The translations under genes were made by a program, and so were the position numbers. A stretch of 64,000 nt of DNA from Sorghum bicolor (lineage: Eukaryota; Streptophyta; Magnoliopsida; Poales; Poaceae). Of the stretch, positions 51,460-62,839 are shown one piece after another (the stretch's first letter is position 1; the number at the start of each line of letters is the position of its first letter). The notes under the pieces were generated by a model. That model made no database searches. It was not told the origin of the DNA and saw only the letters and a program-made list of their open reading frames with translations. The stretch spans positions 54,799,802 through 54,863,801 of the forward strand of contig NC_012871.2 in the NCBI RefSeq assembly GCF_000003195.3, read 5' to 3'.

Positions 51460-51885
51460 CTGGGTGTGCTTCCTCCACTTGCTTCCTCGCTTTGATCTTA
51501 CGCAAAATAATGTTGTGTTGGTAGTGCTTGGACGGTGGAAAGATGTCAGGTGAGTGGAAATATATTGGTGGATGAAATTATGTGATGGGATGTATGTGAG
51601 GTGAAGTGTATGACATGTGGGACCCAAAGAATGTGGGTCATGCTTCTAGAAGATCAATATAATGCAGGAAAATCTATGAGAATTGAAACTTAATGAAAAT
51701 GATAATGGAAAATATTTTTGTGCCTCCACAATAATAAATATGGGTTGTTACACACCACAAATATTATTTATATGGGGCTTTTTGATTATTATGACTAATG
51801 CAAGAATTAATTATGCAAGAATGAGAAAATTGATAATGCGGGTAAATACCGATTTACCTCCCGGTGAGGGTTTGGGATTTTTAGG
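51460..51885. other. E2 spacer between gag-protease and second gene
   Basis: Intergenic stretch upstream of the internal promoter. AT-rich in 51640-51850. I see no gene, and it is too short to hold the missing polymerase. Confidence 0.5.
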
Positions 51886-51897
51886 TCCCCCAAGCTG
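51886..51897 (-). promoter_or_regulatory. Polypurine-like tract after gag-protease
   Basis: Reads CAGCTTGGGGGA on the minus strand, about 15-25 bases after the gag-protease stop. Same word as at 49458-49474 and 5350-5363, and close to the LTR-adjacent tract. Confidence 0.5.
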
Positions 51898-51911
51898 GAC
51901 CTCCAAATCTT

Positions 51912-53867
51912 TTAATCTTCTGAGTTACCTTCCTCCGGAGATGGTGTCTCCAGTGGTTCTTCATGAACTTCCTTCACTGTAGAGTCTCTCTCTGGTCTGG
52001 GTTTGAATGTGAAGTGTTCTTCTTGACCGTTTATGTTGAACTTGATTTCTCCTTTTCCGACATCAATGTGGGCATTGGCAGTGCTCAGAAATGGCCTTCC
52101 AAGGATGATGGATACTTTTGAGTCGGGACTCATGTCCAGTACTACGAAGTCTACTGGCACTAGGAAATCTCTGATCTTGACTGGAATGTTCTCGGCGATG
52201 CCCAACGGGTGTCGAACCGATTGATCCGCTAGTTGTAGGCACATTGATGTTGGTTCTAAGGTTGCATGATCAAGCTTTTTGTAGACTGATGCTGGCATCA
52301 CACTGACACTTGCTCCGAGATCACAAAGTGCATTGTTGAAGTGTTGGTTTCCGATCGAGCAATCAATAGTGGGACATCCGGGGTCTTCCTTCTTCTTTGG
52401 TGGTTTATTGAGGATGGCCGCACTACATTCTTCTGTCAGCTTGATAACCTCAGTGGTGGGCAGTGGTCTCTTCTTGTTAAGAATATCTCTGATGTACTTT
52501 GCATATGTAGGTACCTGTATGGCATCGAGCAGAGGTATGTTGACATATAATTTCTGAATGACCTCTACAAACTTACCAAACTGCTCATCCGACTGGAGTC
52601 CTCTGTTTCTTCTGGGAAATGGCAAATAGTTGGTGTCGTAAAAATCTTTCCTCATTTCTCCAGTTCTTGATGGTTGGAGCAGATCTTCTGCTTCAACTGG
52701 GCTTTCTTCTTCTATCACTGCTGGTTGCACTGGTGCTGATGATCTTTGTTTCTCTTTTGGGTATGGTGGATCTCTGGTAGCTTTGCCTCCTCTAGTAGTT
52801 ATATTCTTTACCTGCTCAAGGTTAGTAGCAACAGGCAGTGCAGCAGCTATCTTTATTAATTTAAGCTCTACCCTTTTATTAAGAGTGTTTTGCTCATCAA
52901 AGGCAGTTAGTAGAAAATCCATTTTATTATATATATCTTTTAGAGATGATTCATTTCTATCTAGCCTTTGTTTAACTTCATCATTAGTTTTGGTTTGTTG
53001 AGCAATTATCTCTTTTAATGAAAGTTGCTTGACAGTATTACCTGAATTCATACCTTTGCTATTGGGTTGACTCGAAGTTGGTTGATATTTGTATGCTGTC
53101 TCAATGGCCCTTTGATCTTCTTTGAACTTGGCCCTCTGGTCAATCCAATGGAGCAAATTTTCCATCTTAGTTGCTAATGCTTTTACTTCTTCTGGTATTT
53201 CTTCAGTTTGATGACAATGTTGATCTTTATCTTGGAACCAGCTTTGGTTTTCTGCTATCTTATCCAAAAGTATCTCTGCTTTTCCAGTTGTAAGTTCCAA
53301 GAATGATCCTTTAGCAGATGCATCTAGGCACTCACGCGCCTTCTGGGTTAATCCATGGTAGAAGGTCTGCATAAGTTACCATGTGGCCATTCCATGGTGA
53401 GGACAGTCTGATATGTATCCTTGAAAACGCTCCCATGCTTCTGAAATGGCTTCTGTCTTCTGCTGTTGGAAACTGACAATATTTCCTCTTAAGGCAGTTG
53501 TTTTGCCTATAGGGAAAAACTTTGATAGAAAGGCATCTGACAAGTTCGTCCAGTTGTTGATGTTATCTTGATGAGTGTAGAACCACTTCCTCGCTTTTCC
53601 TTCTAGTGAGAATGGAAAAAGGCGAAGCAGTATGACGTCTTTGTCAACTCCGTTGATGTGGATTGTGCTTCCAATTTCTAAGAAATTCTGCAAGTGTGCA
53701 CTAGCATCTTCATGTGCCTTTCCACTGAATTGTGTAGCTTGCACCAAATTGATGAGGCTTGACTTGAACTCAAACTCAGGTATTCCTTCTTCTACTGCAA
53801 ATCTTGGACCAGTTGGAATGTTGTCAAGACTTGGAGCAGAGAATTCTTGCAAGGTCTTTTGTGCCAT
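51912..53867 (-). pseudogene. gag: E2 gag-protease, one in-frame stop
   Basis: Starts MAQKTLQEFSAPSLDNIPTG at 53867. The capsid-type core includes GKARKWFYTHQ and DAFLSKFFP. A TAA at 53373-53375 interrupts the frame after 163 codons; the same frame then runs 486 codons to 51912. The second part has a coiled, Lys/Glu-rich middle and a protease with CDLGASVSVMP (Asp-Leu-Gly in place of Asp-Thr-Gly, a form known in Athila) and SIILGRPFLSTANAHIDVG. I see no CCHC zinc knuckle. Apart from the single stop the frame is intact, as expected of a young element. Confidence 0.88.
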
Positions 53868-54187
53868 AGCTTCAGCAATTGGTAGCTAGCTTCTTCTTCT
53901 CTTGATTGCTTTGGTTCTGATGATGAAGAGTTGAATGCACCCAAAGTCAATCCTGTTATACCCTGTATAAAAATATAAACATAGAAAAACAACAGGGTGA
54001 ACCTGCCAAAGCAGCAGTGCCTTGTTATGATTTCTCACTTAGTAGCTGTTTTTATGCAATTATTTCTCTATAGTCTAGTCTAATATTTTATATGAATAAC
54101 CTTGATTGATTTTCTGGCTTCCCTTAATATTACCCTTTTGTTCCCTTTTATGACTTATTCCTGAGACTCGTATAATTTCTATAATGA
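53868..54187. other. E2 leader region
   Basis: Between primer binding site and gag start. An open frame (53792-53992) overlaps it but lacks features. The 5' leader would be expected to hold packaging signals; none can be shown by eye. Confidence 0.5.
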
Positions 54188-54205
54188 TCCCCGGCAACGG
54201 CGCCA
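54188..54205 (-). promoter_or_regulatory. E2 primer binding site (tRNA-Asp)
   Basis: Reads TGGCGCCGTTGCCGGGGA on the minus strand, eight bases from the LTR: a perfect 18-base match to the 3' end of plant tRNA-Asp as I recall it, the primer typical of Athila elements. Confidence 0.88.
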
Positions 54206-54213
54206 GAAATGCT

Positions 54214-55729
54214 TGTTGACACTAGCTAACACCACTTAAATACTAGGTTGTCATCCCTAGCATGGCGCCAGAGTGTACAAAGGTATTTATAAATGTAAAG
54301 GCTCTCTAGAAAATAATCTATTCTATCCGCAAGCGCACAGATAAAACACCTCATTGTAGCATTTCACCAGGATAAGTATTCCAGGTATCGTTATTTATAA
54401 TTTTGCTTAGGGATCTGAGGAAGATGGAATTAAAATAAAGGGGGTAAAATCTATCAAGGCATAGACTAGAGATAAACTTGCAAGAACATGATTACTAATG
54501 AGAAACTCGTCACACAGTCACTTACTTTAGCAGGGGGTAAACCATAAAGATAATGATAATAAAGTATAAGTTCATGGGATAAAGAGCACAGCGATTAGAA
54601 AATAGACTACTCCTCATATATGTAGGTGATGTCGGATTAGCTAGAGAATGGATTCTAAGTCATCTACTAACTACTACATCATAATCTACTCTAGTTATCT
54701 ACAAGATCATATATAGCATAAAAGACTCTTCATTCATGTATAAGGAACATTGATAAAGTAAATCAGAACATCGCATGACTTACTCCACAATACCGGTTCT
54801 GCCTGTCCTATCAACGGAGGGTGGACTATATAAGAATCAACGAAGCTGTCACTATCGCGAACTACCACACGACTCGGCCAATAGGATACATTTGCAGATA
54901 AATAACATCTAAGCACCACGCTCACATGTGATCTATCACCTAACTCCCTCGCGACAAGAGCTAAGCGCTTTGCAAACTTATACATAAACTCATTATCAAT
55001 TAGAACTATATCAAATATAGAACTAGAGCAAACTAAGAACATAATAATTAGAGACATAATGCAATTAGAACAATAGAATTAGAGAAAGATATGAATAATA
55101 CCAATCTTTATTACCGAAGATCCGAATCCAGAGCGTAGTGCTCTACTTCTCTAATTGCTATCTAATCAACCTCTAAACTTGAAGGATTAGGGAGTAGCTA
55201 ATTCTAATTCTCTGTGGGAGAGAAGCTCTAAACCCTAACTTTGATGGCTACCTCTGAATAATGATTTCTCCTCCTCTCCTCCAGGGGCCAGGGGGTCTGG
55301 TTTTATAGTCCCCTCAAGTGAACGTGAGCCATTGGATCAAACCAACATAGATTGTATGGTTTAGATTGATCCTTTTGGTCGGTGGAGGATTGTCCCGAAG
55401 CAGAGTCCTGATTGGACTCTCCACCTGGGCGGGCGCCCAAGGGGGGTGGGCAGCCGCCCAGCCCCCGAGCCCGAATCCCCTCTCGTTCGTTCCCGTGGCT
55501 TCTGGATCCTTCTAGATCAAGGAAAATTGCGCGGCACGTAATTATCTCGTTGTAAACATGACATGTGGGCCTTCTCTCCCTATTTTCTGATAAACCCCTG
55601 CAGAAATAGATAAACACCAAAGCTCGTGGAATTCTGTCAGATAAAACCCCTATTCTAGATGTTTGTTTTATATTGATCCTTTTTCATGTTTATTTGACTA
55701 TTAATTTTAGTACTTAAGGACCGTCAACA
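54214..55729 (-). repeat. E2 5' LTR (right copy)
   Basis: 1516 bp. Minus-strand TATA box at 55301-55307, with the GC-rich palindrome block upstream at about 55427-55470. Confidence 0.93.
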
Positions 55730-55734
55730 GACAT

Positions 55735-55940
55735 CAGCAATGACATCCCCGATCTTGTCGGCAATGTTTCTGAGTTTAAGTCAAACGATAACCTTTCCAT
55801 CGGTCATGACCACTCATCGGCAACAATCCTTACAGGCTGATCTCCATCGGCACCCTTTTACTAGCGTAATACAATAACTTTCCTTCTACTAATTAGCCCA
55901 CTCTGATCATTTTGACACGTGCCAAAAAACAGTGTCAACA
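55735..55940 (-). repeat. Partial Tat-like LTR, second copy (right part)
   Basis: Copy of 42414-42619, completing the LTR interrupted by E2. Followed by the polypurine tract copy at 55941-55958. Confidence 0.85.
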
Positions 55941-56357
55941 CATGCCCCCCAATTTCAGAGTATAAAATCATTAATGCTCCAAAATTTACTCCAGATAACA
56001 ATTGCCTAATTATCTGGCTCATCCTCCAAGCATGACATAATCTGTTGCCAAATCCAATCGAATCCAGTCTTGATTCATGTGCCTTAGTAAATATCGCACA
56101 ATCTTCAATCACCCCTGTTCCTATTATGGTCAAGACACAAAAGCAATAGTCCATCGGCAAGAACCTAACACAGTATTACACTGCCGGTCTTAGAATTAGA
56201 ATATCTTGTACACTGAGATTTCTTCCGAGTCAAGATTGCTTGCCATCAAACCACCTACACAATCCCTTGATTATCAAGCAAATAGTTACCACATCCATCT
56301 GAACAACATTGACCTACACGCACGTGGCAGAGAGATAAGTCCACAATACCCCTGCTC

Positions 56358-56374
56358 CAATCAGCCTATAAATA
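56358..56374 (+). promoter_or_regulatory. Promoter of antisense PMD gene (copy 2)
   Basis: CCAAT box directly followed by TATAAATA, identical to copy 1, about 310 bp upstream of the ATG at 56679. Confidence 0.6.
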
Positions 56375-56678
56375 TATTTATCCCAAATGCTTGTCTTCTA
56401 CCCTTAGACTCCAACCTTCAACATATCCTCTCTTTGGCGGCGACACCGACGAGCAACCGTGTGACCCCAACCAGCAAAAACCTTCCCCAGCAGTGGCCTT
56501 GAGTCTCTAGTTGTATCTCCATCCTTTTCAAGATAATCACAATCAAAATCGACGTCCCTGCGGTTTGTTTCGCCTTGGTTCCCTTTTACTGCAGTTCCTT
56601 TTGCCCTTACAAGTTCATATAGTTGGTGATTTCCTTTTTCTTTTCCTCTGTCCTTTCGATCTTCCAAACTTAGGAACT

Positions 56679-59600
56679 ATGCAACAAGTTAGTCATCCCA
56701 ACCGATTAGCCACACATCCAATGTCTAGGTCCAATGGGCAACTCAGATCCAACCGATTTGATCAATGCAGAGACCAACATAATCCCCTTTAGAGCCTAGA
56801 ACTTCTCTTTAGATTTGTGGAAGGATACCTTCTGATCTTAGCTGAAAACCACCAAGGGGTGGAAAGATTGGTATATGAGGGTAATCGGGTCGATGCAGGT
56901 GTACTGGGCAAAGCAAAATTTAGACCAGCGCATCAGACTGTCCATTGTCGATATGCAAAAGAATGAGTCGATGATGATTGCTGCCACCTATTTCTGGCCA
57001 CCTCCACTCTTGCCGATGTATACATGCTTACTGGCTTAGATATTTCAACTACCGATGATGCCATCGTTTTCATTAGAAAGCCTAAGCACAAGGTGAAAAC
57101 CCGTAATATTGGTGGTTGGATAGGGTATATCGAAGAATACAGGAAGACCGGGCAGTTGGTCAGAGGGAACACGCCACATTCCTAAACATGTGGTTAGAAG
57201 AATTCCTTTTCTATGGCAGATCGGTAGGACCAACCAATGTTTACCTCCCCGCAGCTAAACTGTTGGCCAATGGTGTAAGGCTCCCTCTTAGCCAATATCT
57301 TATGAGCTCCACTTATCATCTCTTACATCAAGTGTCTCAGAGGCTTCTGCTTGGTGAACCCATCGGCAACTTAGGAGGCTTGTGGTGGTTTGTTAACATG
57401 TGGCTGAATGCCCATATGCACAAACGCTTGCAATAGGATTTCTTTGCTCAGCAATTCTCGTGACATATCACCAAAGACCATGAACTTGGGGATGAAGAAT
57501 CAGCAACATGCCCACCCCTCAATTTTGGTGAGGCCATAATATTACTCCCTGGGACAGAGGCCAACAAAGACCAGATCGGCTGATTTTTCCAAAGCTTTTA
57601 CAATGGTCTCTCCCGTGATCATCAGGCCTGGATGCCCTATATCGATGAAGAAGCCAGATTCCCTCTCCTTTTTAATTTTGCCAATGAGGCTTTGAACAAG
57701 GATGATGAATTTATGATGACCATTATCACTCCCCGGGCAATCCCAATGAATATATTCAGCAGTGGGAAGAACACCAGCATCACCTATGAATTCTTCAATC
57801 CATCTGCAGTATCATGTCAATTAGCCTTGGGACAGCTGCCAATCAAACTCTACTTTGCCGATGTGATTAAACCAAGAGAAACAATCACCAGCAGATTGGA
57901 CTGGGACAAGATAGTGCAACTCTCCCCCGATGTCGATACTACAGATATTGATCTATCTACCTGGGTGCCAACTTCCTTCATCACTGAATCATACAAGTTA
58001 TAGTGGCAAGAGTGGAAGAGACAATTATTTGCAGCATATTTCCAAACGTATCGGCATTTGATCGACCCTGAGCATATCATCCCCGATGACACAGTAAGTT
58101 TCTCTTAACACTAGTTTTTCCTTCACTTTTAATTACATTGGCAACTATTTTTCTTGTGACAGGTCGATGACCCAGCACCAACCACAAGCAGGAGTGGGAA
58201 AACCTTTGACCATCGACCCGTTTCTCTGATATCACCGATTGACAACAATGCTCCCACCTTGGCTATTCTGACTCATCAGGGAGCCCGCGCCAAGAAAGTC
58301 ACTACCAAGTCAAATTTGGCTAATTCTAGGATCACTCCATCGGTTGCCGCCGCGACCCTGGTAGAAGCGTTTAAGGTAACAACCCTATTTATTCCAATCC
58401 ATGTCAATTTCAAACCATACTGATACTATTTTGGTCGTAAGAACTACAACTGGATCGTCATCGGCAATTCCTCTTGCATCAGACACTACCATCCCTGACA
58501 AGCCTTCAGAGGTATTCCTTCAACTTTATATTTAACTTGTTAAATATCATATCTTACACCCGTCTTGCAGCAACAAACGGGTACATCGGCAAATGTCCCA
58601 AACATCCAACCTTCACAAGCAACAAGTGTCGATGCCCCTAGCCAACCGTTGCTAAGGTCCAAACAAAGCACAAAGCTTCAATAGGCACCAAAGCACAGTC
58701 AAAACGGCAGAAGTCCGTACCTATCTCAACATCTCAACTAGCACCTCCAAGCCAGCCAGAACCGGCCGATGCACCTGAGCAAGCAGTCGATCCATCTGCA
58801 CAAGGCACGTCATCAGCCATTGTACCCCAAGAACCAACTACTACAGAGGAATTGCCACCAGTGTCAGCACCAATTAACCCTACAGCTAAAAACATCCCAT
58901 CGGCAGGCACAGCTGACCCTTCACATGGCACACTCCAGATTGCCTCCTCTAGTCAAAGGCAAGAGATTGCCTTAAAGCAAGTAAGCCGACTGACTTAACC
59001 AATTTATAATATTCATACTTGTCCTCAACTGACCCCTTTTCTTCTTTCAGGAACAAGACTCCCTAGATAGCTTGTTCTCCTTTGCCATCGACGTTTCTGA
59101 GGGGGAGGAGATAAGCTCTGCACTCGCACTAGGGACAGTCTCGGCAGAAGTCAAGTCCAAGCTGGAGGCTCTACTGAACCTTCTGCAACAAGACACTGCC
59201 CACTTGGTATATGATTCGGACCCTGCAAAATCGATTTTCAAAATAGTCCATGGCCAAGTCCCTGCTAACATCGAGGGGACACTCTTCTCAGCAGCCCACT
59301 TAGAAAGCCGACAACTCTAATATCAGAGGGCTGTCCAACACATTGCCAACAGAGCTGCTTAGGCTTAGCTTAAAGAAGAGGTGCTACAATTGAAGCAGAC
59401 CGCCGATGAGAAGCACAAGAACATCAGTAGTTTGAAGACCTGAGGCGCTGAACTTAAGCAGAAAATCTCGGACTTATCGGCAAAGAGAACAACCCTACTA
59501 GCTGAGCTGAAGGATGTTGAGGTAGCTCTAACTCATGCCAAGAGGAAGAAAGCCAGTTACCCGATGCTATCAAGGTCCTACAGCAAGAAAGAGATATCCA

Positions 59601-59739
59601 AGCTCACAAAGCCCTAGCGGTGAAGAAAAAGCTTAAGCCAGTGGAGGGTTTTGCCGATGAAGATATCAAAGAGATAGAGGAAGCCGATCAGATTCGCCTG
59701 CATGCGATATCGGCTATCCAGTCTTTATTAAATTTGTAA
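56679..59739 (+). pseudogene. Antisense plant-mobile-domain gene, copy 2, full length
   Basis: Near-identical duplicate of 43358-46222 that continues to its natural end at a TAA (59737-59739). The extra 3' part (59544-59739) completes a Lys/Glu/Leu-rich coiled coil and ends HAISAIQSLLNL. The introns of copy 1 are conserved. Most in-frame stops are shared with copy 1, so the gene was already broken before the duplication; one stop of copy 1 (in the exon after the first intron) reads as Gln here. Convergent with the Tat integrase end at 59837, so the two genes face each other tail to tail with about 100 bp between. Confidence 0.72.
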
Positions 59740-59836
59740 ATCTTGTTTATTGGTAGTGCATTGCATCGGTACTTTAGGAAACACTGATACCCTTGTTTGA
59801 TTTTGGCCAATAGAACTGTTATCAGTATTTATACGT

Positions 59837-60262
59837 TTATGCATCCATCCAGATACTAGGGTAATATTTCTTTAAATATTTTCTGTTCAATGCTCTAGGA
59901 AATACAAACCCTTCGAGGGTTTCTAGAATGTTTGTGTTGCCAGGAGCAGATCGATTTATCCGATAAGGACCTTCCCAATTAGGAGACCACTTGCCAACTT
60001 TCAAACTTTTAGTCCCAACCGGTAAAATCAACTTCCAAACTAGATCTCCATCGACAAATTCCTTTACCTTCACACTCTTGTCATACCATTTGGCCACCCT
60101 CTTCTTATTTTCTTTGATGCTAACTAAAGCCCTCAACTGATGACCTGCCAAGTCTTTTAACTCATCTTTCATAAGAGTATCATAATCACCGGCTGCCAGT
60201 TGATCCTGAGAAAATATCCATCTAGAACAAGTTTTAATTTCCCAAGGCAATACTGCATCGTG
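59837..60262 (-). pseudogene. Tat-like integrase C-terminal remnant
   Basis: Minus-strand frame of about 137 codons. It begins PWEIKT, then KKRVAKWYDKSVKVKEF, GDLVWKLILPVGTKSLKVGKW, SPNWEGPYRI and FPRALNRKYLKKYYPSIW: the C-terminal part of a Tat-lineage Ty3/gypsy integrase, including the GDLVW and NWEGPY words. The catalytic core and the rest of pol are missing; similarity is lost at about 60262, where other sequence begins. Its orientation and place fix the direction of the Tat element. Confidence 0.85.
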
Positions 60263-62168
60263 CCCACGTTTTTGCGATGCAGCGAGTGGGAGCAGTGGCT
60301 ATTGACACTTGCTAACACCACTTGAATACTAGGTTGTCATCCCCAGCATGGCACTAGAGTGTACTATGATATTTATACGCACACAGATAAATCCGCAAGC
60401 ACACGGATACCGTTGTAGCTTTTACCCGGTTAAAGGTTTTATCGTATCCACGGGGAAACAGGAGAACCAACTACGCTCTAACTTAACCAAGATAGATAGA
60501 TAGGTGTAAATAGGAAAGATGGTAGAATTGAATAAGAACAATATTAAAGGTAAAATGATAATGAGGGAATATAGAGTAGAGCAATCTAATATATGAGCGA
60601 TGGTAGGAGAATAGAGAAGATAACTATGGTTTCTCTACTTCAAAGGGGTATGTCTATGTTTGGGATGAACCACGTGATAAGAATACACCACAAAGGATGC
60701 TTATCCATAGGCCGATAAACCCTACCAGTTGTGCTAATAGGAGGTGGACTACAGAGGACCAACATAGCTGTCACATACGCGGCCTACCACACGATCCGGC
60801 TAGACAGGGGATATCCACAAGTAATCTAGGTCTAAGCACCACACTTACACCTATACTACAACTCTCACCTATAGCGTCCTATAGATTAAAGTACTCAAAA
60901 GAGTTGTGAACCAGAACATACATGGATAGTAATTGCATAATGAAATAAGAAGTAGATTACCAGAGTCATCCCATGAGCAAGCTTGATTAGAGCTTGATCA
61001 TGGCGAAGTACAACCAGAGGAAGAACCGACAGGCCGACCTCTCCTCCAATCCTCCCTCGCTCTCCATCTTGCTACTATCTAGATCTACTCTAGTTTAGAG
61101 ATGAGAGGAGAGCTCTCATCTCCAAACCCTAGCTTTTGCTCTGTCCATGAATAATGAATAGGGATCAAAGGGGGTGCCTCCTCCAGGGGCCAGGGGGCCT
61201 GCTTATATAGCCCTTCCAAATGAATGTGGGCCGTCGGAACTAACCGACCTTAATCGCACGGTTTTCCTTGATCCTTTAGGTCGGTGGAGCATAATCCGCG
61301 AGGCGGAGCCTGATTGGTCGGGGGGAGGGCGGGCGCCCTGCCCCTGGGCCCGCTCGGCTTCCAATTCGTTCCCATTGCTTCTGGAGTCTTCTAGATGATA
61401 GAAAATTGCGCGACACGTTAATATCTCTATGTAAACCCGACATGTGGGCCTTTCCTCCATATTTCCTGATAACCCCCTGCAGAAATAGACAAACACCCAA
61501 ACTGGAATTCTGTCAGATAAAACCCTAAGTCTGGGTGTTGGTTGCATTTGGATCCTTTTCTTTATTTATTTGATGATTAAATTTGATACTTAAGGACCGT
61601 CAACAGTGGCGAGAGAGCGAGCGAAATGAGGGGATGGGGAGCGGCTTGGGTTCGGGCGCTTCAAATGAGGCCAAGTCACACGAGTACGTGGGGAAAGTGG
61701 GAGCGAGGCGCGGCTTCGACTCAGCGTCCATGCGTAGAGAGAGGTGGAGGTGGGGGATGACAGGTAGGCTGGGCTGTCAGTGAGTGAGAAGGGAGAGAGG
61801 GGTCGGCTGGCGGTTGTCCCTGGCTAGGCCGGCTCAAGAGGAGAAAGAGAGGGAGGCGTGGGCTGAGAGGAGCTGGCTAGGTCGAAATGAGAGAAGGGAG
61901 AGGGAATTTCCTTTTTTATTTCAAAGCCTTTTCAAATCTATTTAAAAAATCAGTTTGAAAACATTTTGAATTTTAGTAAGAAGCACTCATCTCAATAAAA
62001 TGAATGCACAAACAATCAATAAAATGAATGCACGAACAAGTTGCTAAGTCCTATAATAAATTTTATTTTGATAAAAAATATTATTTTTCCTACATTTCAT
62101 GAGCACAAAAATACATAAATAAATTATTTCAGCTCTATTTCCAAGAAAATAAAATTTAGGTTGTTACA
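60262..62168 (-). mobile_element. Truncated Tekay-like LTR
   Basis: Parts 60262-60299 and 61611-62168, split by a solo LTR. Read on the minus strand it starts TGTAACAACCTAAATTT at 62168, similar in style to the 16764 LTR, is AT-rich at first and then turns purine- and GC-rich (61611-61900). It breaks off at about 60262 against the Tat integrase. The bases after 62168 (GAAGT) would be its TSD. The left boundary is approximate. Confidence 0.5.
60300..61605 (-). mobile_element. Athila-type solo LTR
   Basis: 1306 bp from TATTGACACTTGC to CCGTCAACA, flanked by GTGGC at 60295-60299 and 61606-61610, a perfect TSD. It resembles the E2 LTR at its left part and the E1 LTR at its right part. The first two bases are TA where TG is expected, a single mutation. 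A minus-strand TATA-like word (CTATATAAGC) lies at about 61202-61211. Confidence 0.92.
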
Positions 62169-62834
62169 GAAGTTGAATTGCCGAATGATTCTAGAACCAA
62201 GCCTTAGGTGAGGAGACTTGATCCCACAGGTACAACTGGAGAGGACACACTGACAGGCTGGGCTTCCTCCACTTCTACGTCCACCCTATACTCTCTCAAT
62301 CTCTCTTGTTGCTAAAACCCTAAATAAATAGATCCATTCAAGGAACCTCTCTCTAGCTAATTCTCTCTAGAAAATATGAATTATGGTTTCTAAATTGGCT
62401 CTAACCTAGAGGCTAGGAGCCCTATTTATATAGCCATCTATGATGCACCACAGTCCTTGGATCAAACCGACCTAAATCAGCAGTTTTTATTCATCCTCAA
62501 AATCGGTGGAGGCAGGATCCGTGAGACTCAACCTCATTGGTCGAGGGCCAGGGGCGGTCGCCCTGCCACCTGGGCGCCCACCCATCCTCAATGGCAGGTG
62601 GGCCCCAGCTTGCAGGGGGGCGCTTTCTGAGTCTTCTAGATTGTTTTTTTATACGTATAATCCTGACATGTGGATCATCCTTGGTAGTTTTCAGCTGTCA
62701 CCCTACAGAAATAGATATTCATAAAAACTCGTGAAATTATGTAAGTGATAACCCTATATCTACCAAGTGTCTATAAACAGATATATATTTATGATTAGTT
62801 GACGGTTAAAATTTTGAGTTATCTATTTTCAACG
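62169..62834 (-). mobile_element. Right fragment of ancestral Athila-type LTR
   Basis: Follows the right half of the E1 LTR: GAAGTTGAATTGCCGAA, then GACTTGATCCCACAGGTACAA, GACAGGCTGGGCTTCCTCC, a TATATA box word near 62425, the GC-rich block (62543-62583), and ends near TTTTCAACG. The five bases after 62834 (CTCCA) nearly match CTTCA before 1621. Together with 1621-1884 it makes most of one LTR; about 260 bp of its middle is missing. Confidence 0.65.
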
Positions 62835-62839
62835 CTCCA

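Larger units (their letters stand above)
46446..55729 (-). mobile_element. E2: Athila-type retrotransposon, RT-less
   Basis: LTRs at 46446-47930 and 54214-55729 and flanks GACAT at 46441-46445 and 55730-55734, a perfect TSD. Minus-strand primer binding site at 54188-54205, polypurine tract at 47931-47945. It encodes gag-protease (53867 to 51912) and a second gene (51047 to 49491). The whole element shows no reverse transcriptase, RNase H or integrase, and there is no gap large enough for them. I count about eight substitutions and one 31-bp deletion between the LTRs, so it is young. Probably mobilised by an autonomous Athila-type partner. Confidence 0.93.
40306..60262 (-). mobile_element. Tat/Grande-like retrotransposon, truncated
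   Basis: A Ty3/gypsy element on the minus strand. Its 3' LTR starts (plus-strand reading) TGTTGATGCAAAAGTGG at 40306 and ends AAACAGTGTCAACA at 42619, interrupted by the E2 solo LTR. Next to it lies a polypurine tract, then a gene on the opposite strand, then the C-terminal end of integrase (59837-60262). Grande-type Tat elements are known for an antisense gene between pol and the 3' LTR, which supports the lineage. Most of pol, gag and the 5' LTR are missing, cut near 60262. The 3' region is present twice through a tandem duplication. Confidence 0.75.

Noticed and set aside
41413..55057. An identical 107-codon minus-strand frame at 41413-41736, 46966-47289 and 54734-55057
   Set aside because: It lies inside three near-identical young copies of one LTR. 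Identity reflects recent duplication, not selection, and there is no domain or conserved counterpart in the other LTR families.
43358..59739. The two PMD gene copies as a functional duplicated host gene pair
   Set aside because: Both lie inside a Tat retrotransposon and share most in-frame stops, so they are copies of an already broken transposon gene.
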